The notes: generated from the sequence alone by a model not told the origin. DNA of 64,000 nt from Nitratireductor aquimarinus (GCF_046773475.1 NZ_CP177239.1:2728001-2792000), one strand, 5' to 3'. Numbered from the stretch's first letter, positions 25,431 to 36,300 are shown. Numbers and translations are program-made.

Positions 25431-26321
25431 TTACGAATTTTCCGTCCGCCAGTTCCCGTCGGCCCACATGGCCTCAAGCGCCGCGCGATAATCGGGGTGG
25501 CGCATCCGGTAGCCGGTGGCTTTCAGCCGCGCATTGCTCACCCGCTTGCACTCGCCATAGAAGGACCGCCCCATGGGGCTGAGATCAGCATCTTCGAAGG
25601 CGATGTCCGGCGGCGTTTCCTGCCCCATCAGAACGGAAGCATGGGCCACCACATCCTGCGGCGGCGAGGGGGCGTCATCCGTGACGTTGAAAATTCCGGT
25701 CTCGAACCGGCGGGCGAGATGCGCCGTGGCCCCGGCAATATCGTCCACATGGATGCGGTTGAAGACCTGGCCCGGCTTGACGATCCGCCGCGCCTTGCCC
25801 GCCTCCAGATTGCGAAAGGCGTTGCGGCCCGGCCCGTAAATTCCCGACAGCCGGATGATCGCCACCGGCAGACCCGTTTCCGCCCCGAGCTGCGCCCATT
25901 CCGCTTCGGCAACGAGCCGCTGTTTCGAGCGCTCGGAGACAGGATCGCATTTGGCCGTTTCATCCACCCAGTCGCCATCGTGATCGCCATAGACTCCCAC
26001 CGTCGACAGATAGCCGATCCATTTCAGCGCCGGCATGGCCCTGGAAATCGTCTCACGCGCGACCGCAAGCACCGGGTCACCAGACGCGTCGGGCGCAATG
26101 CTGACGATGAGATGCGTGGTTTCGGCCAGCGCCTTTTCCAGATCCGGCGAAAGCGCGGCCCCGCCCTGAAAAACATGTGGCGCGATGCCTGCCTCTTTAA
26201 GGCGTTCGGCATTCTCCGCGCTGCGCGTGGTGCCGGCAATGGACGCCGCCTCACCGGCAAGCTCACGCGCAATCGCGCGGCCGGAATAGCCCGCGCCGAA
26301 GATGAAGAAGCTCTTGGTCAT
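25431..26321 (-). CDS. NAD-dependent epimerase/dehydratase-like protein (YeeZ-type SDR)
   Basis: 296 aa with an extended-SDR Rossmann fold: nucleotide motif GAGYSG at 9-14, YLSTVGVYGDHDGDW (a YGDH active-site-like segment) and RLSGIYGPGRNAF. The substrate is unknown; members are often annotated as SDR-family NAD(P)-dependent oxidoreductases. The ATG at 26321 overlaps the queG stop by 4 bp, so I prefer it to the in-frame start 15 bp upstream. It is part of a GST-queG-SDR operon. Confidence 0.85.
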   Translation of the reverse strand: MTKSFFIFGAGYSGRAIARELAGEAASIAGTTRSAENAERLKEAGIAPHVFQGGAALSPDLEKALAETTHLIVSIAPDASGDPVLAVARETISRAMPALKWIGYLSTVGVYGDHDGDWVDETAKCDPVSERSKQRLVAEAEWAQLGAETGLPVAIIRLSGIYGPGRNAFRNLEAGKARRIVKPGQVFNRIHVDDIAGATAHLARRFETGIFNVTDDAPSPPQDVVAHASVLMGQETPPDIAFEDADLSPMGRSFYGECKRVSNARLKATGYRMRHPDYRAALEAMWADGNWRTENS

Positions 26322-27451
26322 GATCGCCCATCCCATTCGGCTTGCACGTCTGCATCGTTTTCCCGCGGACGCAGCTGCGTTTCAAGTAAAGCAAATGCCT
26401 TATTGTCCATAAGCCGCGACAGCGCCCACACGGCTGCGCCGCGCACAAGGGGCGCTTCGTCTTCCGCCAGACGCCTGCAAGGATCGATCAGACCGGCTTC
26501 GCCGGAATTTCCCGCCGCGATCAGCACATTGCGGATGAAGCGGTTGCGCCCGATGCGCTTGACCGGCGAACCGGAAAAGAAGGCGCGGAACCCCGCATCG
26601 TCCAGTTCGAGAAGCCCGGAAAGCGGCGGCTCCTTCAGATCCTCGCGCGCCTGAAGCTTCGCCTCGGCCGCATCCTGCGCGAACTTGTTCCACGGGCATG
26701 CGGCAAGGCAATCGTCGCAGCCATAGATGCGGTTGCCCATGGGAATGCGGAACTCGCGCGGGATCGGTCCCTTGTTCTCGATGGTGAGATAGGAAATGCA
26801 GCGCCGCGCATCGATCTGGTAAGGCGCGGGAAACGCCTTTGTCGGGCAGATGTCGAGACAGGCGCGGCACGAGCCGCAATGGTCGCGCTCCGGCGCATCG
26901 GCGGGCAGGGACGCAGTGGTGAAGATCGAGCCGAGAAACAGCCAGGAGCCGAATTCGCGGCTCACCAGATTGGTGTGTTTGCCCTGCCAGCCAAGCCCCG
27001 CCTCGCGGGCGAGCGGCTTTTCCATCACCGGCGCGGTGTCGACAAACACCTTCACATCCTCGCCGGTTCGCGCAGCCAGTTTGCCGGCAAGCTGTTTCAG
27101 CCGCCCCTTGATGACGTCATGATAATCGCGATTGCGCGCATAGACCGAGATCGCCGCCCGGTCCCGGCGCTTGAGGATTTCGAGCGGGTTTTCATCCGGC
27201 CCGTAATTCATCCCCAGCATGATGACCGAGCGCACCTCCGGCCACAGGCCCTGCGGATGGGCGCGGCGGTCCGCCGTCTCCTCCATCCACTGCATGCTGC
27301 CGTGGCGGCCTTCTTTCAGGAAATGCCCAAGCTCGGGCGCACGCGACGGCGCAGCCTCGGCAGACGCCACCGCGACGGCGTCAAAGCCCAGCGCATGCGC
27401 CTCTTTCTCGACGAACGCGCGAAGCCGGTCGGCCTGCGCGCCGGACATCAA
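26318..27451 (-). CDS. queG: Epoxyqueuosine reductase
   Basis: 377 aa. A cobalamin- and Fe-S-dependent enzyme that reduces epoxyqueuosine to queuosine in tRNA wobble position 34. Two [4Fe-4S] motifs are visible, CGSCRACLDICP and a later CDDCLAACPWN, each paired with a separate cysteine (RRCISY). A C-terminal HEAT-like segment (EDEAPLVRGAAVWALSRL) follows. It overlaps the upstream GST and the downstream SDR gene by 4 bp each. Confidence 0.95.
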   Translation of the reverse strand: MMSGAQADRLRAFVEKEAHALGFDAVAVASAEAAPSRAPELGHFLKEGRHGSMQWMEETADRRAHPQGLWPEVRSVIMLGMNYGPDENPLEILKRRDRAAISVYARNRDYHDVIKGRLKQLAGKLAARTGEDVKVFVDTAPVMEKPLAREAGLGWQGKHTNLVSREFGSWLFLGSIFTTASLPADAPERDHCGSCRACLDICPTKAFPAPYQIDARRCISYLTIENKGPIPREFRIPMGNRIYGCDDCLAACPWNKFAQDAAEAKLQAREDLKEPPLSGLLELDDAGFRAFFSGSPVKRIGRNRFIRNVLIAAGNSGEAGLIDPCRRLAEDEAPLVRGAAVWALSRLMDNKAFALLETQLRPRENDADVQAEWDGRS

Positions 27452-28140
27452 AAGTCCAGATCCGCGTAGTGGGAAACGGGGGAGAGCCCGCGCACGCGGT
27501 CAGCAAGAATGGAACGGAAGCAGGGACGCGACTTCATGCGCGAATACCAGTCGCGCGCGGCCGGATATTCCTGCCAGTCGACCTCGCCCAGATAATCCAG
27601 CACCGAAAGCGTGGATGCAGCGGCCAGATCGGCATAGGAGAGCCGCTTGCCGGCCATCCAGTCGCGCGTGCCGGCGAGCCAGTTGGTGTATTTGAGGTGC
27701 TGGCGCACATTGGCGCGGGCCGCGCGAATGGCCGCCGAATCCGGCGAGCCGCCGCCTTCCGCGCTGGACATCTGCGGCTTCAGCGCCCGCTCCCGCACCA
27801 GATGGCGGGTCACATCGGCATCGGCCTTGATCAGATACCAGTCCACCAGACGGCGGATCTCTGCCCTCTGGACCGGATCTTCGGCCATCAGCCGCTTGTC
27901 GCGCTTGAGCGCGCCACGGGTCTCGTCCAGATATTCGGCGATCACGGTCGGGCCGACAATCGGATGATCCCCCTCGGCAAGAAGCACGGGGATCGTGCCG
28001 GCCGGATTGAGCGTCAGAAACTCCTCGCGACGAATCCAGGGGCGTTCCTCGATCAGGGCGAGTTCCTCGCCATATTCGCCAAAGGAAAGCCGCACGAAGC
28101 GGCAGGAAGCATAGAGTGGATGATGAAACAGCGTCAGCAT
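27448..28140 (-). CDS. Glutathione S-transferase family protein
   Basis: About 230 aa. The thioredoxin-like N-terminus (LTLFHHPLYASCRFVRL, with AGTIPVLL and the cis-proline) is followed by a helical C-terminal domain with YADLAAASTLSVLDYL. The family conjugates or reduces with glutathione; the substrate is unknown. The ATG at 28140 starts exactly at the domain; a longer frame from 28176 would add 12 residues. It is the first gene of the GST-queG-SDR operon and diverges from uppP. Confidence 0.88.
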   Translation of the reverse strand: MLTLFHHPLYASCRFVRLSFGEYGEELALIEERPWIRREEFLTLNPAGTIPVLLAEGDHPIVGPTVIAEYLDETRGALKRDKRLMAEDPVQRAEIRRLVDWYLIKADADVTRHLVRERALKPQMSSAEGGGSPDSAAIRAARANVRQHLKYTNWLAGTRDWMAGKRLSYADLAAASTLSVLDYLGEVDWQEYPAARDWYSRMKSRPCFRSILADRVRGLSPVSHYADLDF

Positions 28141-28280
28141 TTGTCGGCTTCTAAAGGAAGGCTCTGGCCATTTCATGGCCGTGGCGGTAATCCTTCGATT
28201 ACCTGATTCTGCGATTTGGTCCTCTCAGCTATAGGGGGAGACTGGCAGACTGACAAGCAAGCCCTGATTGAGGAACGGAC

Positions 28281-29087
28281 ATGACGGATCAGACCATCGT
28301 GGGGGCCCTTCTCCTTGGCATCCTCGAAGGACTGACGGAGTTCATACCCGTCTCGTCGACCGGCCATATCCTTCTGGCCGGCCATTTCCTAGGCTTCGAA
28401 TCCACCGGCAAGGCCTTTGAGGTCCTGATCCAGCTCGGCGCGATCCTGGCGATCCTCAGCGTCTATGCTGGGCGTCTGTGGAAAATGCTTGTCGACCTGC
28501 CGCGCGATCCCGCAACACAGCGTTTCGTGATCGGCATACTCCTCGCCTTCCTGCCTGCGGCGGTGATCGGCGTTCTCGCCTACAAGATCATCAAGACCGT
28601 GCTCTTCGAAACGCCTCTGCTGATCTGCGTCATGCTCATTCTCGGCGGTTTCGTGCTGCTCTGGGTCGACCGCTGGGCGACCAAGCCGCGCTATAGCGAC
28701 ATCACGAAATTTCCCATGCCCATGTATCTCGGCATCGGCCTGTTCCAGTGCCTGTCGATGATCCCCGGCACCTCGCGCTCCGGCGCGACCATTGTCGGTG
28801 GCCTTCTCATGGGGGCGGACAAGCGCTCGGCAGCCGAGTTCTCCTTCTTCCTCGCCATGCCGACCATGACCGGCGCTTTCGCCTACGACCTCTACAAAAA
28901 CTACGACCAGCTCACCGCCGCCGATGTGCAAATCATCGCGATAGGCTTCATCGCCGCCTTCTTCGCAGCGCTTCTGGTGGTGCGCTGGCTGCTCGGCTAC
29001 GTGTCGCGGCGCGGCTATGCGCTGTTCGGCTGGTGGCGTCTCATCGTCGGCACCGCCGGCCTGATCGGCCTGCTCGTCTGGGGCTGA
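28281..29087 (+). CDS. uppP: Undecaprenyl-diphosphatase
   Basis: A 268-aa integral membrane BacA/UppP protein. It dephosphorylates undecaprenyl pyrophosphate to recycle the peptidoglycan lipid carrier and is linked to bacitracin resistance. Signatures are EGLTEFIPVSSTGH (16-29), containing the catalytic glutamates and histidine, and PGTSRSGATI near residue 165. Eight or so hydrophobic segments follow the family topology. A GGAACGG tract precedes the ATG. Confidence 0.97.
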   Translation: MTDQTIVGALLLGILEGLTEFIPVSSTGHILLAGHFLGFESTGKAFEVLIQLGAILAILSVYAGRLWKMLVDLPRDPATQRFVIGILLAFLPAAVIGVLAYKIIKTVLFETPLLICVMLILGGFVLLWVDRWATKPRYSDITKFPMPMYLGIGLFQCLSMIPGTSRSGATIVGGLLMGADKRSAAEFSFFLAMPTMTGAFAYDLYKNYDQLTAADVQIIAIGFIAAFFAALLVVRWLLGYVSRRGYALFGWWRLIVGTAGLIGLLVWG

Positions 29088-29140
29088 CAGGGCAGGGGCT
29101 GAAGCGCGGAAACCAGTTTTCGAGTTGTCCCGGCTCGATA

Positions 29141-29295
29141 TTGTGGCAGCGGCGTTGTGCGTGGTTCGACAAGCTCACCATGAGGGATGCAGGGCATTGC
29201 ATAAAAGCCTGCTTCGGTGGCGCGGCTAACGGGTTTTGCAGCCCTCGACCTCCCTCATGGTGAGCTTGTCGAACCACGCAGCACATCAATGCAAT
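29141..29295. repeat. Dispersed palindromic repeat (REP/BIME-like), copy A
   Basis: 30-bp arms at 29158-29187 and 29251-29280 are perfect inverted repeats (TGCGTGGTTCGACAAGCTCA...), with a 63-bp variable centre. The flanks GTGGCAGCGGCGTTG and ACATCAATGCA also match the copy at 50234-50385. It fills most of the uppP/trxA gap. Confidence 0.85.
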
Positions 29296-29336
29296 GGGGC
29301 GGCACATCTTCACAAACGAACGCTGACCCAGCCAAC

Positions 29337-29364
29337 AAAAAACCCGGCGCAAGGCCGGGTTTTT
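29337..29364. terminator. Bidirectional terminator between uppP and trxA
   Basis: A stem AAACCCGGC / GCCGGGTTT with a GCAAG loop, bearing a U-run on both strands. It should end trxA (minus) and transcripts reading in from uppP (plus). Confidence 0.85.
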
Positions 29365-29387
29365 CATGTCACGAAAATCGTCGGTGA

Positions 29388-29711
29388 TTAGCCGGCTGCG
29401 CCGCTGATCCAGGACGAAAGAGCCGTCTTCGGTGCAGCGCCGACCTTCATGTCAGCCACTTCACCGCCCTTGAACATGATGAGCGTGGGGATGGAGCGCA
29501 CGCCATACTGAGCGGCGAGCTCCGGGTTCTCATCAATGTTGACCTTGGCGATCTTCACCTTGCCGCCGAGCTCGGCAGCGATCTCGTCGAGAGCCGGCGC
29601 GATCATCTTGCAGGGGCCGCACCACTCGGCCCAGAAGTCGACAACCACGGGCTCGGAAGCCTGCAGAACGTCGGCCTGGAAATTGTTCTTGTCCGCCTTC
29701 ACGGTGGCCAT
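29388..29711 (-). CDS. trxA: Thioredoxin
   Basis: 107 aa. The redox-active WCGPC is at 30-34, with DFWAEWCGPCKMIAP and the cis-proline loop SIPTLIMF. It donates electrons to ribonucleotide reductase, methionine sulfoxide reductase and others in the cytosol. I chose the ATG at 29711 because of a GGAG site 8 nt upstream. It is the last gene of the run divL-tsaE/amgK-murU-addB-addA and ends at a strong terminator. The 75-bp gap to addA contains a palindrome TGTTGTACAACA (29737-29748) of unknown meaning. Confidence 0.97.
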   Translation of the reverse strand: MATVKADKNNFQADVLQASEPVVVDFWAEWCGPCKMIAPALDEIAAELGGKVKIAKVNIDENPELAAQYGVRSIPTLIMFKGGEVADMKVGAAPKTALSSWISGAAG

Positions 29712-29786
29712 GGGGATTCTCCTTATCGGCAAAACGTGTTGTACAACATGTGGGGGTGGCGCTTCGCTGCGTCAAGCGCTCTTGTG

Positions 29787-32700
29787 TCACGCCGGGGCAA
29801 GACGTTCAAGCGCAGCCGCCAGCTCCTCCTCCGGAACAGGCAGCAGAACCGGCGCTTCCGTGAAGAGCAGCGCAGCCTCGATCCGGCGACCCGGATAGAG
29901 CGGTTTGAGAAGCTCCGCATAAAGCGCCAGCTGCGCCACATAAGCGCCGGGCGCTTCGGCCAGCGTCTCCGGCGTGGGGCGGTTCGTCTTGTAATCGACG
30001 ATCAGCACCGCTTCGTCGGTGACCGCAAGGCGGTCGATCTTGCCGGAAACGGCATGACGGCGCTCGCCGAGCGTCAATTCGCCCATCACGGAAATCTCTG
30101 CCCGCGAGCCGGCCGCGAAAATCGCACTGAAACGCGCATCCTCCAGAATCGCCCGAACAGACCGCCAGACGCTCTCCCGCTCCTGCGCACTCCAGCCGCT
30201 GCCGACACGGTCGAGATAGCGCTGCGCGGCCGCCTCACGCGCATCCTCCCGGCAGTCGGGCAGCAATTGCAGAAGCCTGTGCACGGCAATACCGCGCTGG
30301 ATCGCAAAGCCCGGCTTACGCTCTCCGTCGAGCACCGGCGACCGCGGCGAGGGCACCGGCTCGTAATCGGCCTCGATCAACGCCCCCGCCCGCGATGGCG
30401 AAAGCGGGCGCGGCAGGTCTGTCGGCATTGGCGGCGGCGTCAGCAAAGTCTCCGGCAGCGCCGTTTCAGGCGCGGCTTCGGCCACTGGCGCCGCCTCTTC
30501 CTCGACCGGTGGCGCTTCGCTCACACGGTAGCGATAGACCGGCGCACAGGCTGCGGGACGGTCCAGCTCCACCGCGACCTCCGCACCTGAAAGCGCCTGC
30601 CGCACCGTGTTCTGCCAGGTCAGGTCCTGCGGTTCGCGCGCACCGTGATACCCGCACACGATCAGCCGGTCCTCGGCCCGCGTCATGCCCACATAGAGAA
30701 GCCGGCGGTATTCTTCCTCCGCCTTGACCTTTGCATTCGCCTCGAAGCCTGCCGCCACCGAATTGGAGACATCCTTGCCTGCGCGCCAGAGGAAGCCCTT
30801 GCCCTGCCAGCCCTCGCCACGCGGCGCAAATGGCATCAGCTTTGGCAAATGCTGGGCGACGAAGGGCGCGCTGCCCGGATCGACGAGAAACACCACCGGC
30901 GCTTCCAGCCCCTTGGCGGCATGCACCGTCATGATGCGCAGCTCGTCGCGCGTCTGGTCCATCTCGCGCTTGATCTCCGGGGCCTGCCCGTCAAGCGCCG
31001 AGAGCAGCGCCTCAAGACCGTTGAGCCCCGCCCGCTCACCGGCCAGCGCGAAGGACAGGAACTCGTCGAGAATGTCATTCGCCTCATGACCGAGCCGCGC
31101 GACAAACAGCCGGCGCGCGCCTTCCCGGTCCCGGCTGCCCGAAAGCAGCCCGGCATAGAATTCAAAGGCCGGCTTGAACGCCGCCTCGTTCTGCCAGCGT
31201 TGCAGCATATCGACCATGCCGGCCACCGCCGGGTCCGACAGCGCCTGCGCCCGCATGGCGTCAAACAGTGGAACCGCCCGGCCACGGTTCCAGGCGAGCC
31301 GGAACAGGCGCTCCTCATCCATGCCGAACAGCGGGCTTTTCAGCACCGCAGCCAGCGAGAGATCGTCATGCGGCTGCAGCAGAAAACGGCCAAGCGCGAT
31401 CAGGTCCTGCACGGCAATATGCGCCGTCAGTCGCAGGCGGTCCGCACCGGCCACATCGATGTGGCGGTTCTTGAGGCTGCGCGACAGTGCATGCACGAAG
31501 CGGTCGCGCTTGCGCACCAGAACCAGCACATCGCCCGCCGTCAAGCGCTTGCCAGTGCCTTCGATGATCTCGCCATTCCGGATCCAGTCCTCGACGGTCT
31601 GGGCAATGGTTTCGGCCAGTCGCACCGCCGGAGCCGACGCGTGGTCGATGGCTTCCGTCCAGTCGTCGGGCTCCTCCACCACTTCCGGCGCTATGGGCGA
31701 CCACACTTCCACATAGCCGGGCTGGCCGGCGCGCACCGCCAGATGCTCGATCGGTTCGGGATCATGGGTCAGCCCCTGCGCCGCCTCCTCCCTTGAGAAC
31801 ACCAGGTCGGCCGCTTTCAGAACATCCTCGGTTGAGCGGAAGGAATAGCGCAGGCGCAGGCGCTCGAAACGGCGCTCCGCCGCCCGCACCTTCTTTTCGA
31901 AGGCCCGTCCACTTTCGCCGAATGCCGCCGGCTCCGCTCCCTGGAAGGAGTAGATCGACTGTTTTTCGTCGCCCACCGCAAAGATGGTGCGCTGCAATCC
32001 CTCGCGCGCACTTTCGCCGGCAAAAAACTCTTCGGCGAGAAGCCGCACGATCTGCCATTGCTCGGGGCTCGTATCCTGCGCTTCGTCGATCAGAACGTGG
32101 TCGATGCCCTTGTCGAGCTTGTACTGCACCCACGGTCCGGCATCGGCGCGCGCCAGAAGCCGGATCGTGCGCGTGATGAGATCGTTGAAATCGAGAAAAC
32201 CGCGTGCCCGCTTCAGCCGTTCGTAGCGCGCGATCATGCCGTCGGCGATCACCAGTGCCGAACGGGTGGCCTCCAGCATGCGGAACAACGCCACACGGTC
32301 GACTGCATTGCGGATCACCTCCGCCGCTTCGACATAGCGCTCCACGATATCGGGCAGGGCGGCGCGCAGCGCCTTCTTGAACGTGCTCTCGCCATAAACG
32401 CCGCCATCGGCCTTGAGAAAACCCTTCCGCAGATGCTCCAGCCGGCGCAGCGGGTCGCGCTCCTCGAAGGCCAGCGTCGCCTCTGGCACGATGCCCTTCA
32501 GCACCGTCTTGGCGTCCACCGCCTCCGCCTCGGCCACAAGCGCGCGAAACGCGCTGGCGTCGAAACCGGGAAGCGGCCAGATCGAAGCGGCAATCGCCTC
32601 GGCGTCCTCACCCGGCGCAAAACCGAATTCCTCGAACAGCGCGCTGTAGGGAACCGGGTCGTTGGCAATCTCGTCGATGAAGGCGCGCAGCCCGTCGCGA

Positions 32701-33311
32701 CGGGAGACGATTTCCGACAGGAGATCCTGAAGACCGCTTTCGCCACCGCGCTCCAGCACCTCGGCGAAGGCGTCCGACAGCACCGCGTCCTCGCCGGCAG
32801 CGCCCGACAGAAGATCGCGCCGCGCCTCGGCCAGCAGCGCCTCTTCCATCTGCGAATCCAGAAGCTCGAAATGGCCGGCAATGTTCGCCTCGAGCGGGAA
32901 TTGATGCAGGATCGCCTCGCAGAAGGCGTGGATCGTCTGGATCTTCAGCCCGCCCGGCGTTTCCAGCGCACGGGCGAAAAGCCGCCGCGCGCGGGCGAGC
33001 GTTTCCCGGCCTGGCCTGCCACCCTCAAGCTTGGCAATGACCTCGGACAGCGCATCGTCGGACATCAGGCTCCAGCCCGCGAGATCGCGAAACACGCGGT
33101 TGGCCATGTTGGCCGCGGCGGCGCGCGTATAGGTCAGGCAGAGGATTTTCGACGGATCGGCCCCCTGCAGCAGAAGGCGGATCACGCGCTGGGCGAGCAC
33201 ATGTGTCTTGCCCGACCCGGCATTGGCCGACACCCAGGCGGAGTTGGCCGGATCGGCGGCCAGCGCCTGCGCCCGGATCGTGTCTTCGGGGATAAAGGGC
33301 AGCTTCTTCAT
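29787..33311 (-). CDS. addA: AddA helicase-nuclease subunit
   Basis: 1,174 aa. A UvrD-family 3'-5' helicase with a C-terminal RecB-type nuclease; with AddB it processes double-strand breaks for recombination, replacing RecBCD. Walker A is ANAGSGKT (29-36), the DExx box is VLIDEAQDTSPEQW, the UvrD C-terminal motif is LRIMTVHAAKGLEAP, YVGMTRAEDRL is present, and the nuclease motif is VLIVDYKTNR near the C-terminus. The start at 33311 overlaps the addB stop (ATGA) behind a GAGGGCG site; the frame extends further into addB. Confidence 0.96.
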   Translation of the reverse strand: MKKLPFIPEDTIRAQALAADPANSAWVSANAGSGKTHVLAQRVIRLLLQGADPSKILCLTYTRAAAANMANRVFRDLAGWSLMSDDALSEVIAKLEGGRPGRETLARARRLFARALETPGGLKIQTIHAFCEAILHQFPLEANIAGHFELLDSQMEEALLAEARRDLLSGAAGEDAVLSDAFAEVLERGGESGLQDLLSEIVSRRDGLRAFIDEIANDPVPYSALFEEFGFAPGEDAEAIAASIWPLPGFDASAFRALVAEAEAVDAKTVLKGIVPEATLAFEERDPLRRLEHLRKGFLKADGGVYGESTFKKALRAALPDIVERYVEAAEVIRNAVDRVALFRMLEATRSALVIADGMIARYERLKRARGFLDFNDLITRTIRLLARADAGPWVQYKLDKGIDHVLIDEAQDTSPEQWQIVRLLAEEFFAGESAREGLQRTIFAVGDEKQSIYSFQGAEPAAFGESGRAFEKKVRAAERRFERLRLRYSFRSTEDVLKAADLVFSREEAAQGLTHDPEPIEHLAVRAGQPGYVEVWSPIAPEVVEEPDDWTEAIDHASAPAVRLAETIAQTVEDWIRNGEIIEGTGKRLTAGDVLVLVRKRDRFVHALSRSLKNRHIDVAGADRLRLTAHIAVQDLIALGRFLLQPHDDLSLAAVLKSPLFGMDEERLFRLAWNRGRAVPLFDAMRAQALSDPAVAGMVDMLQRWQNEAAFKPAFEFYAGLLSGSRDREGARRLFVARLGHEANDILDEFLSFALAGERAGLNGLEALLSALDGQAPEIKREMDQTRDELRIMTVHAAKGLEAPVVFLVDPGSAPFVAQHLPKLMPFAPRGEGWQGKGFLWRAGKDVSNSVAAGFEANAKVKAEEEYRRLLYVGMTRAEDRLIVCGYHGAREPQDLTWQNTVRQALSGAEVAVELDRPAACAPVYRYRVSEAPPVEEEAAPVAEAAPETALPETLLTPPPMPTDLPRPLSPSRAGALIEADYEPVPSPRSPVLDGERKPGFAIQRGIAVHRLLQLLPDCREDAREAAAQRYLDRVGSGWSAQERESVWRSVRAILEDARFSAIFAAGSRAEISVMGELTLGERRHAVSGKIDRLAVTDEAVLIVDYKTNRPTPETLAEAPGAYVAQLALYAELLKPLYPGRRIEAALLFTEAPVLLPVPEEELAAALERLAPA

Positions 33312-36300
33312 TCGCCCTCTCCGCCATCGCCCGTATCGCCACCGGCCGACCATTCGAGCACACGCGCCAGATGATCGTAGTCGCCGCCCACATCGCCTTC
33401 GCGGAATGGCAGGACGCGCGAACGGTAGCCGGTCTCGGCCTTGTGGTAATGCGCGAGAAGCTGCGACAGCCGCTCCCACGCTTCCTCGGCCATGCCGGGC
33501 GCTGTCTTGTCGCTGTTTTTGATCTTGAGAATGGACTCGGACAACACCTCGCCATTCGCCTTGAGCCGCACATAGGCAAGTTCGTTCGGCTGCGCAGCCC
33601 CCACATCGGCAAACGCGCCGCGCTGGAGAAGCGCTGCCTCAAGCGCCAGCTGCGGCGAGATGAGCGTGTGCGCCTGACGCCGCGAGGGCGTCGCGCCCGT
33701 CTTGTAGTCGAGAATGTCGGCGCTGCCATCGTCACGAATGTCGATGCGGTCGGCGCGGCCTGAAAGGGTGAGGCCGAGCTTCGCCACCTCGACGGCCGAG
33801 GAGATGGCTTCGGCGTGACGCCTGGCGATGCCTTCCGCGCGCCCGCGCTCCCATTCGATGACGGCCTCGGCCGTGCGCTCGAAACGCGGCCACCACACGG
33901 TCGCAACATCCTGCGGCAGGCCCGCCTCGGCAAAGAGCCGTCGTCCGATGGCGATCAGACGGTCGAGCGCTTCATGCCCGGACGGATCGTCCACCTCCTT
34001 GATGAAGTGCTCAAGAATGTCGTGGAAGAGATTGCCGCGCTCGGCAGCCCCCGGATCGCGGATCAGAGGGTCGAGGGCAACCAGCTCCAGAATGCGCTTC
34101 GCATAGACCGCATAGGGGTCGCGCCGCAGCGTCTCGATCTCCGTGACCGAGAAGCGCGTCGGCCGCGCTTCCACCGCCGGGGCCGGTTCGGGTCGCGGAG
34201 CGAAATCTTCGTCCGGTCTGTCGTCCAGAAGGCGCGCCCAGCCGATCAGCCTGCGGCCCCGCACGCGCATCGCCTCGGTCGCTTCTTTGCCGGCAAATGC
34301 AGTGATGCGCTGCAGCCAGCGCGAGGCAACCGCTGGGGCATCGCCGGCGCGCGCAGCGCGGGTCAGCACCACATTCTCCGATCCCATCGCCATCATGAAG
34401 TCATGCGCCGCCTGACCGATACGCCGCTCCGGCGGCTCCAGCGAAAGCTCGGCCTTCATCAGCCGCGACATGAAGCGGTCGGAGGAAGGGATGCTTGGCC
34501 AGGTGCCCTCGTTCATGCCGCCCAGCACCAGCGTGTCGACGCTGAGAAGCCGCGCCTCAAGCGCACCCCAGATCGCCACGCGCTTGTCTGCGCCCATGGT
34601 CGGCTTCACCACTTCGGTGGCGATCAGCGCCGCAAAGACCGGCGGCCATTCGCTGGCGTCGAAGGGCAGCGTCGTGTCGGAGCCGACCAGTCCGCGCAGG
34701 AAGGCGGCCATGGCCTGCCCCCGCTCGCCCTCATAGTAATTGGTGAGGCTGCCATCCTCGGAGCGCCCAAGCGCCTCCAGCACCTCCACGGTAAAGCGCG
34801 CCATGTCCGGCACGCCGACACCGCGCACGCCGCGCATCTCGACCAAGGGCGTAAGCGCCGCGCGCAGCGCCTCCAGCACGGCGCGTGCTTCGGCAAGGGC
34901 TGCATCGTTGACGCGCACGAACCAGAAGGGCTTGCGCGTGCTGCTCTCGATGCCCGCCCAGCGCGTCTCGAACAGCGTGTCGAGCGTTGCGATATCGGGC
35001 CTTCCCGTGCCACCGCGCAGCGCCACCAGTTCAATGGTCTCCGCCGCCCGTCGCACTCTGGCGCGTTTCAGTCCGAGCCGCAGGAGCGGATGTTTGAGCA
35101 GGGCCACCATGGCGATGGGTTCGCCGGGGCGAAACACCGTTTCCAGAAGGAGCCGCGCCAGCGTCGCCGGCGGACTGTCGGCCAGCGGCGTGCCGCCGGA
35201 ATCGTCCGCCTCAATGCCGAAGCGCCGCAGCTCCACGGCCACCCGCCGTGCAAGCCCGCGATCCGGTGTCACCAGCGCTGCCGTAGCCCTGTCGCTGGTC
35301 AGTGCGAGGCGCAGCGCAACCGCAATCGAAAGCGCCTCGTCGCGCTCGTTTGCCGTCTCCACCAGCGTGACGCCGGCCAGCGCGCCGCCTTCCGTTGCAT
35401 CGTCCGCCAGCGCCCGGTTTTCAAGCCAGGCATCGGTGGTTTCCGCCGGGCGCAGCGTTTCGCTCACCAGCGCGCCCCGCAGCGCAAGCGCCGGCGAGGG
35501 GACGCCAATTTCCACCACATCCGCCCGCTCCATGCCCATTGCGGCAAGCAGCTTCTTCAAGCCCGCCTGCGGGTGCCCGAAGGCAGATGGCTCGGCCGCA
35601 TCGCCCACCGCGTCCCAGGCGCGCGCATCAAGCCGCTTGTCCAGGCCCGGCAACACCACCGCGCCATTGTCCAGCCCGGCAATCGTCGCCAGAAGCCGCG
35701 CCGTCGCCGGAATGGTGCCGGTGGAGCCTGCTGCGATGACTGGCCCCCTGTGGGCCTGCGTCCTGAGCCGCGCCGTCTCAGCGGCCAGCATGGCGTTCCG
35801 ATGCGCCGCCGGGTTGGAGCGGTCAAGCGCGTCAAGCAGGTTGGGCCAGTGCGCCGTGACGATCTGCAGGAATTCGAGCGTCACCTGCCACCAGTGCGCC
35901 AGCGCGTCGGGCGCAAGACCGGCAAGCTTCGTCCAGTCCGCTTCCTCGGTTTCTATCTCGTCCATCAGCGCGGCCAGATCCCGAGCGAGCCAGATGGAGT
36001 CCGACGCCGAGGCCGGCACCACCACGCCTTCCTCGAAGAGCGCGGCCACATGGCCGGGCAGGCGCGCCTTCCACGCCTGCACCATCGGCGCCAGAAGCAG
36101 GATGCGGTCCAGCGCCTCGATGGGCGGCGCAAGATCGAGTGCGGATGCGCCCTCCGTGTCGAACAGCGCCGCCTCCTCGTCGAACTCACCCAGCGGGCGA
36201 ATGACAGGCAGGATGGCCGACTGGCCGCTCAGCTTTTCAAGCAGCACATCGCGCAGCGCGCGTGCGGCGCGGCGGGTCGGCAGATAGATCGTGACATCCG

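Noticed and set aside
29737..29748. TGTTGTACAACA palindrome upstream of trxA as an operator
   Set aside because: A single short palindrome with no matching regulator or second copy; mentioned only in the trxA entry.
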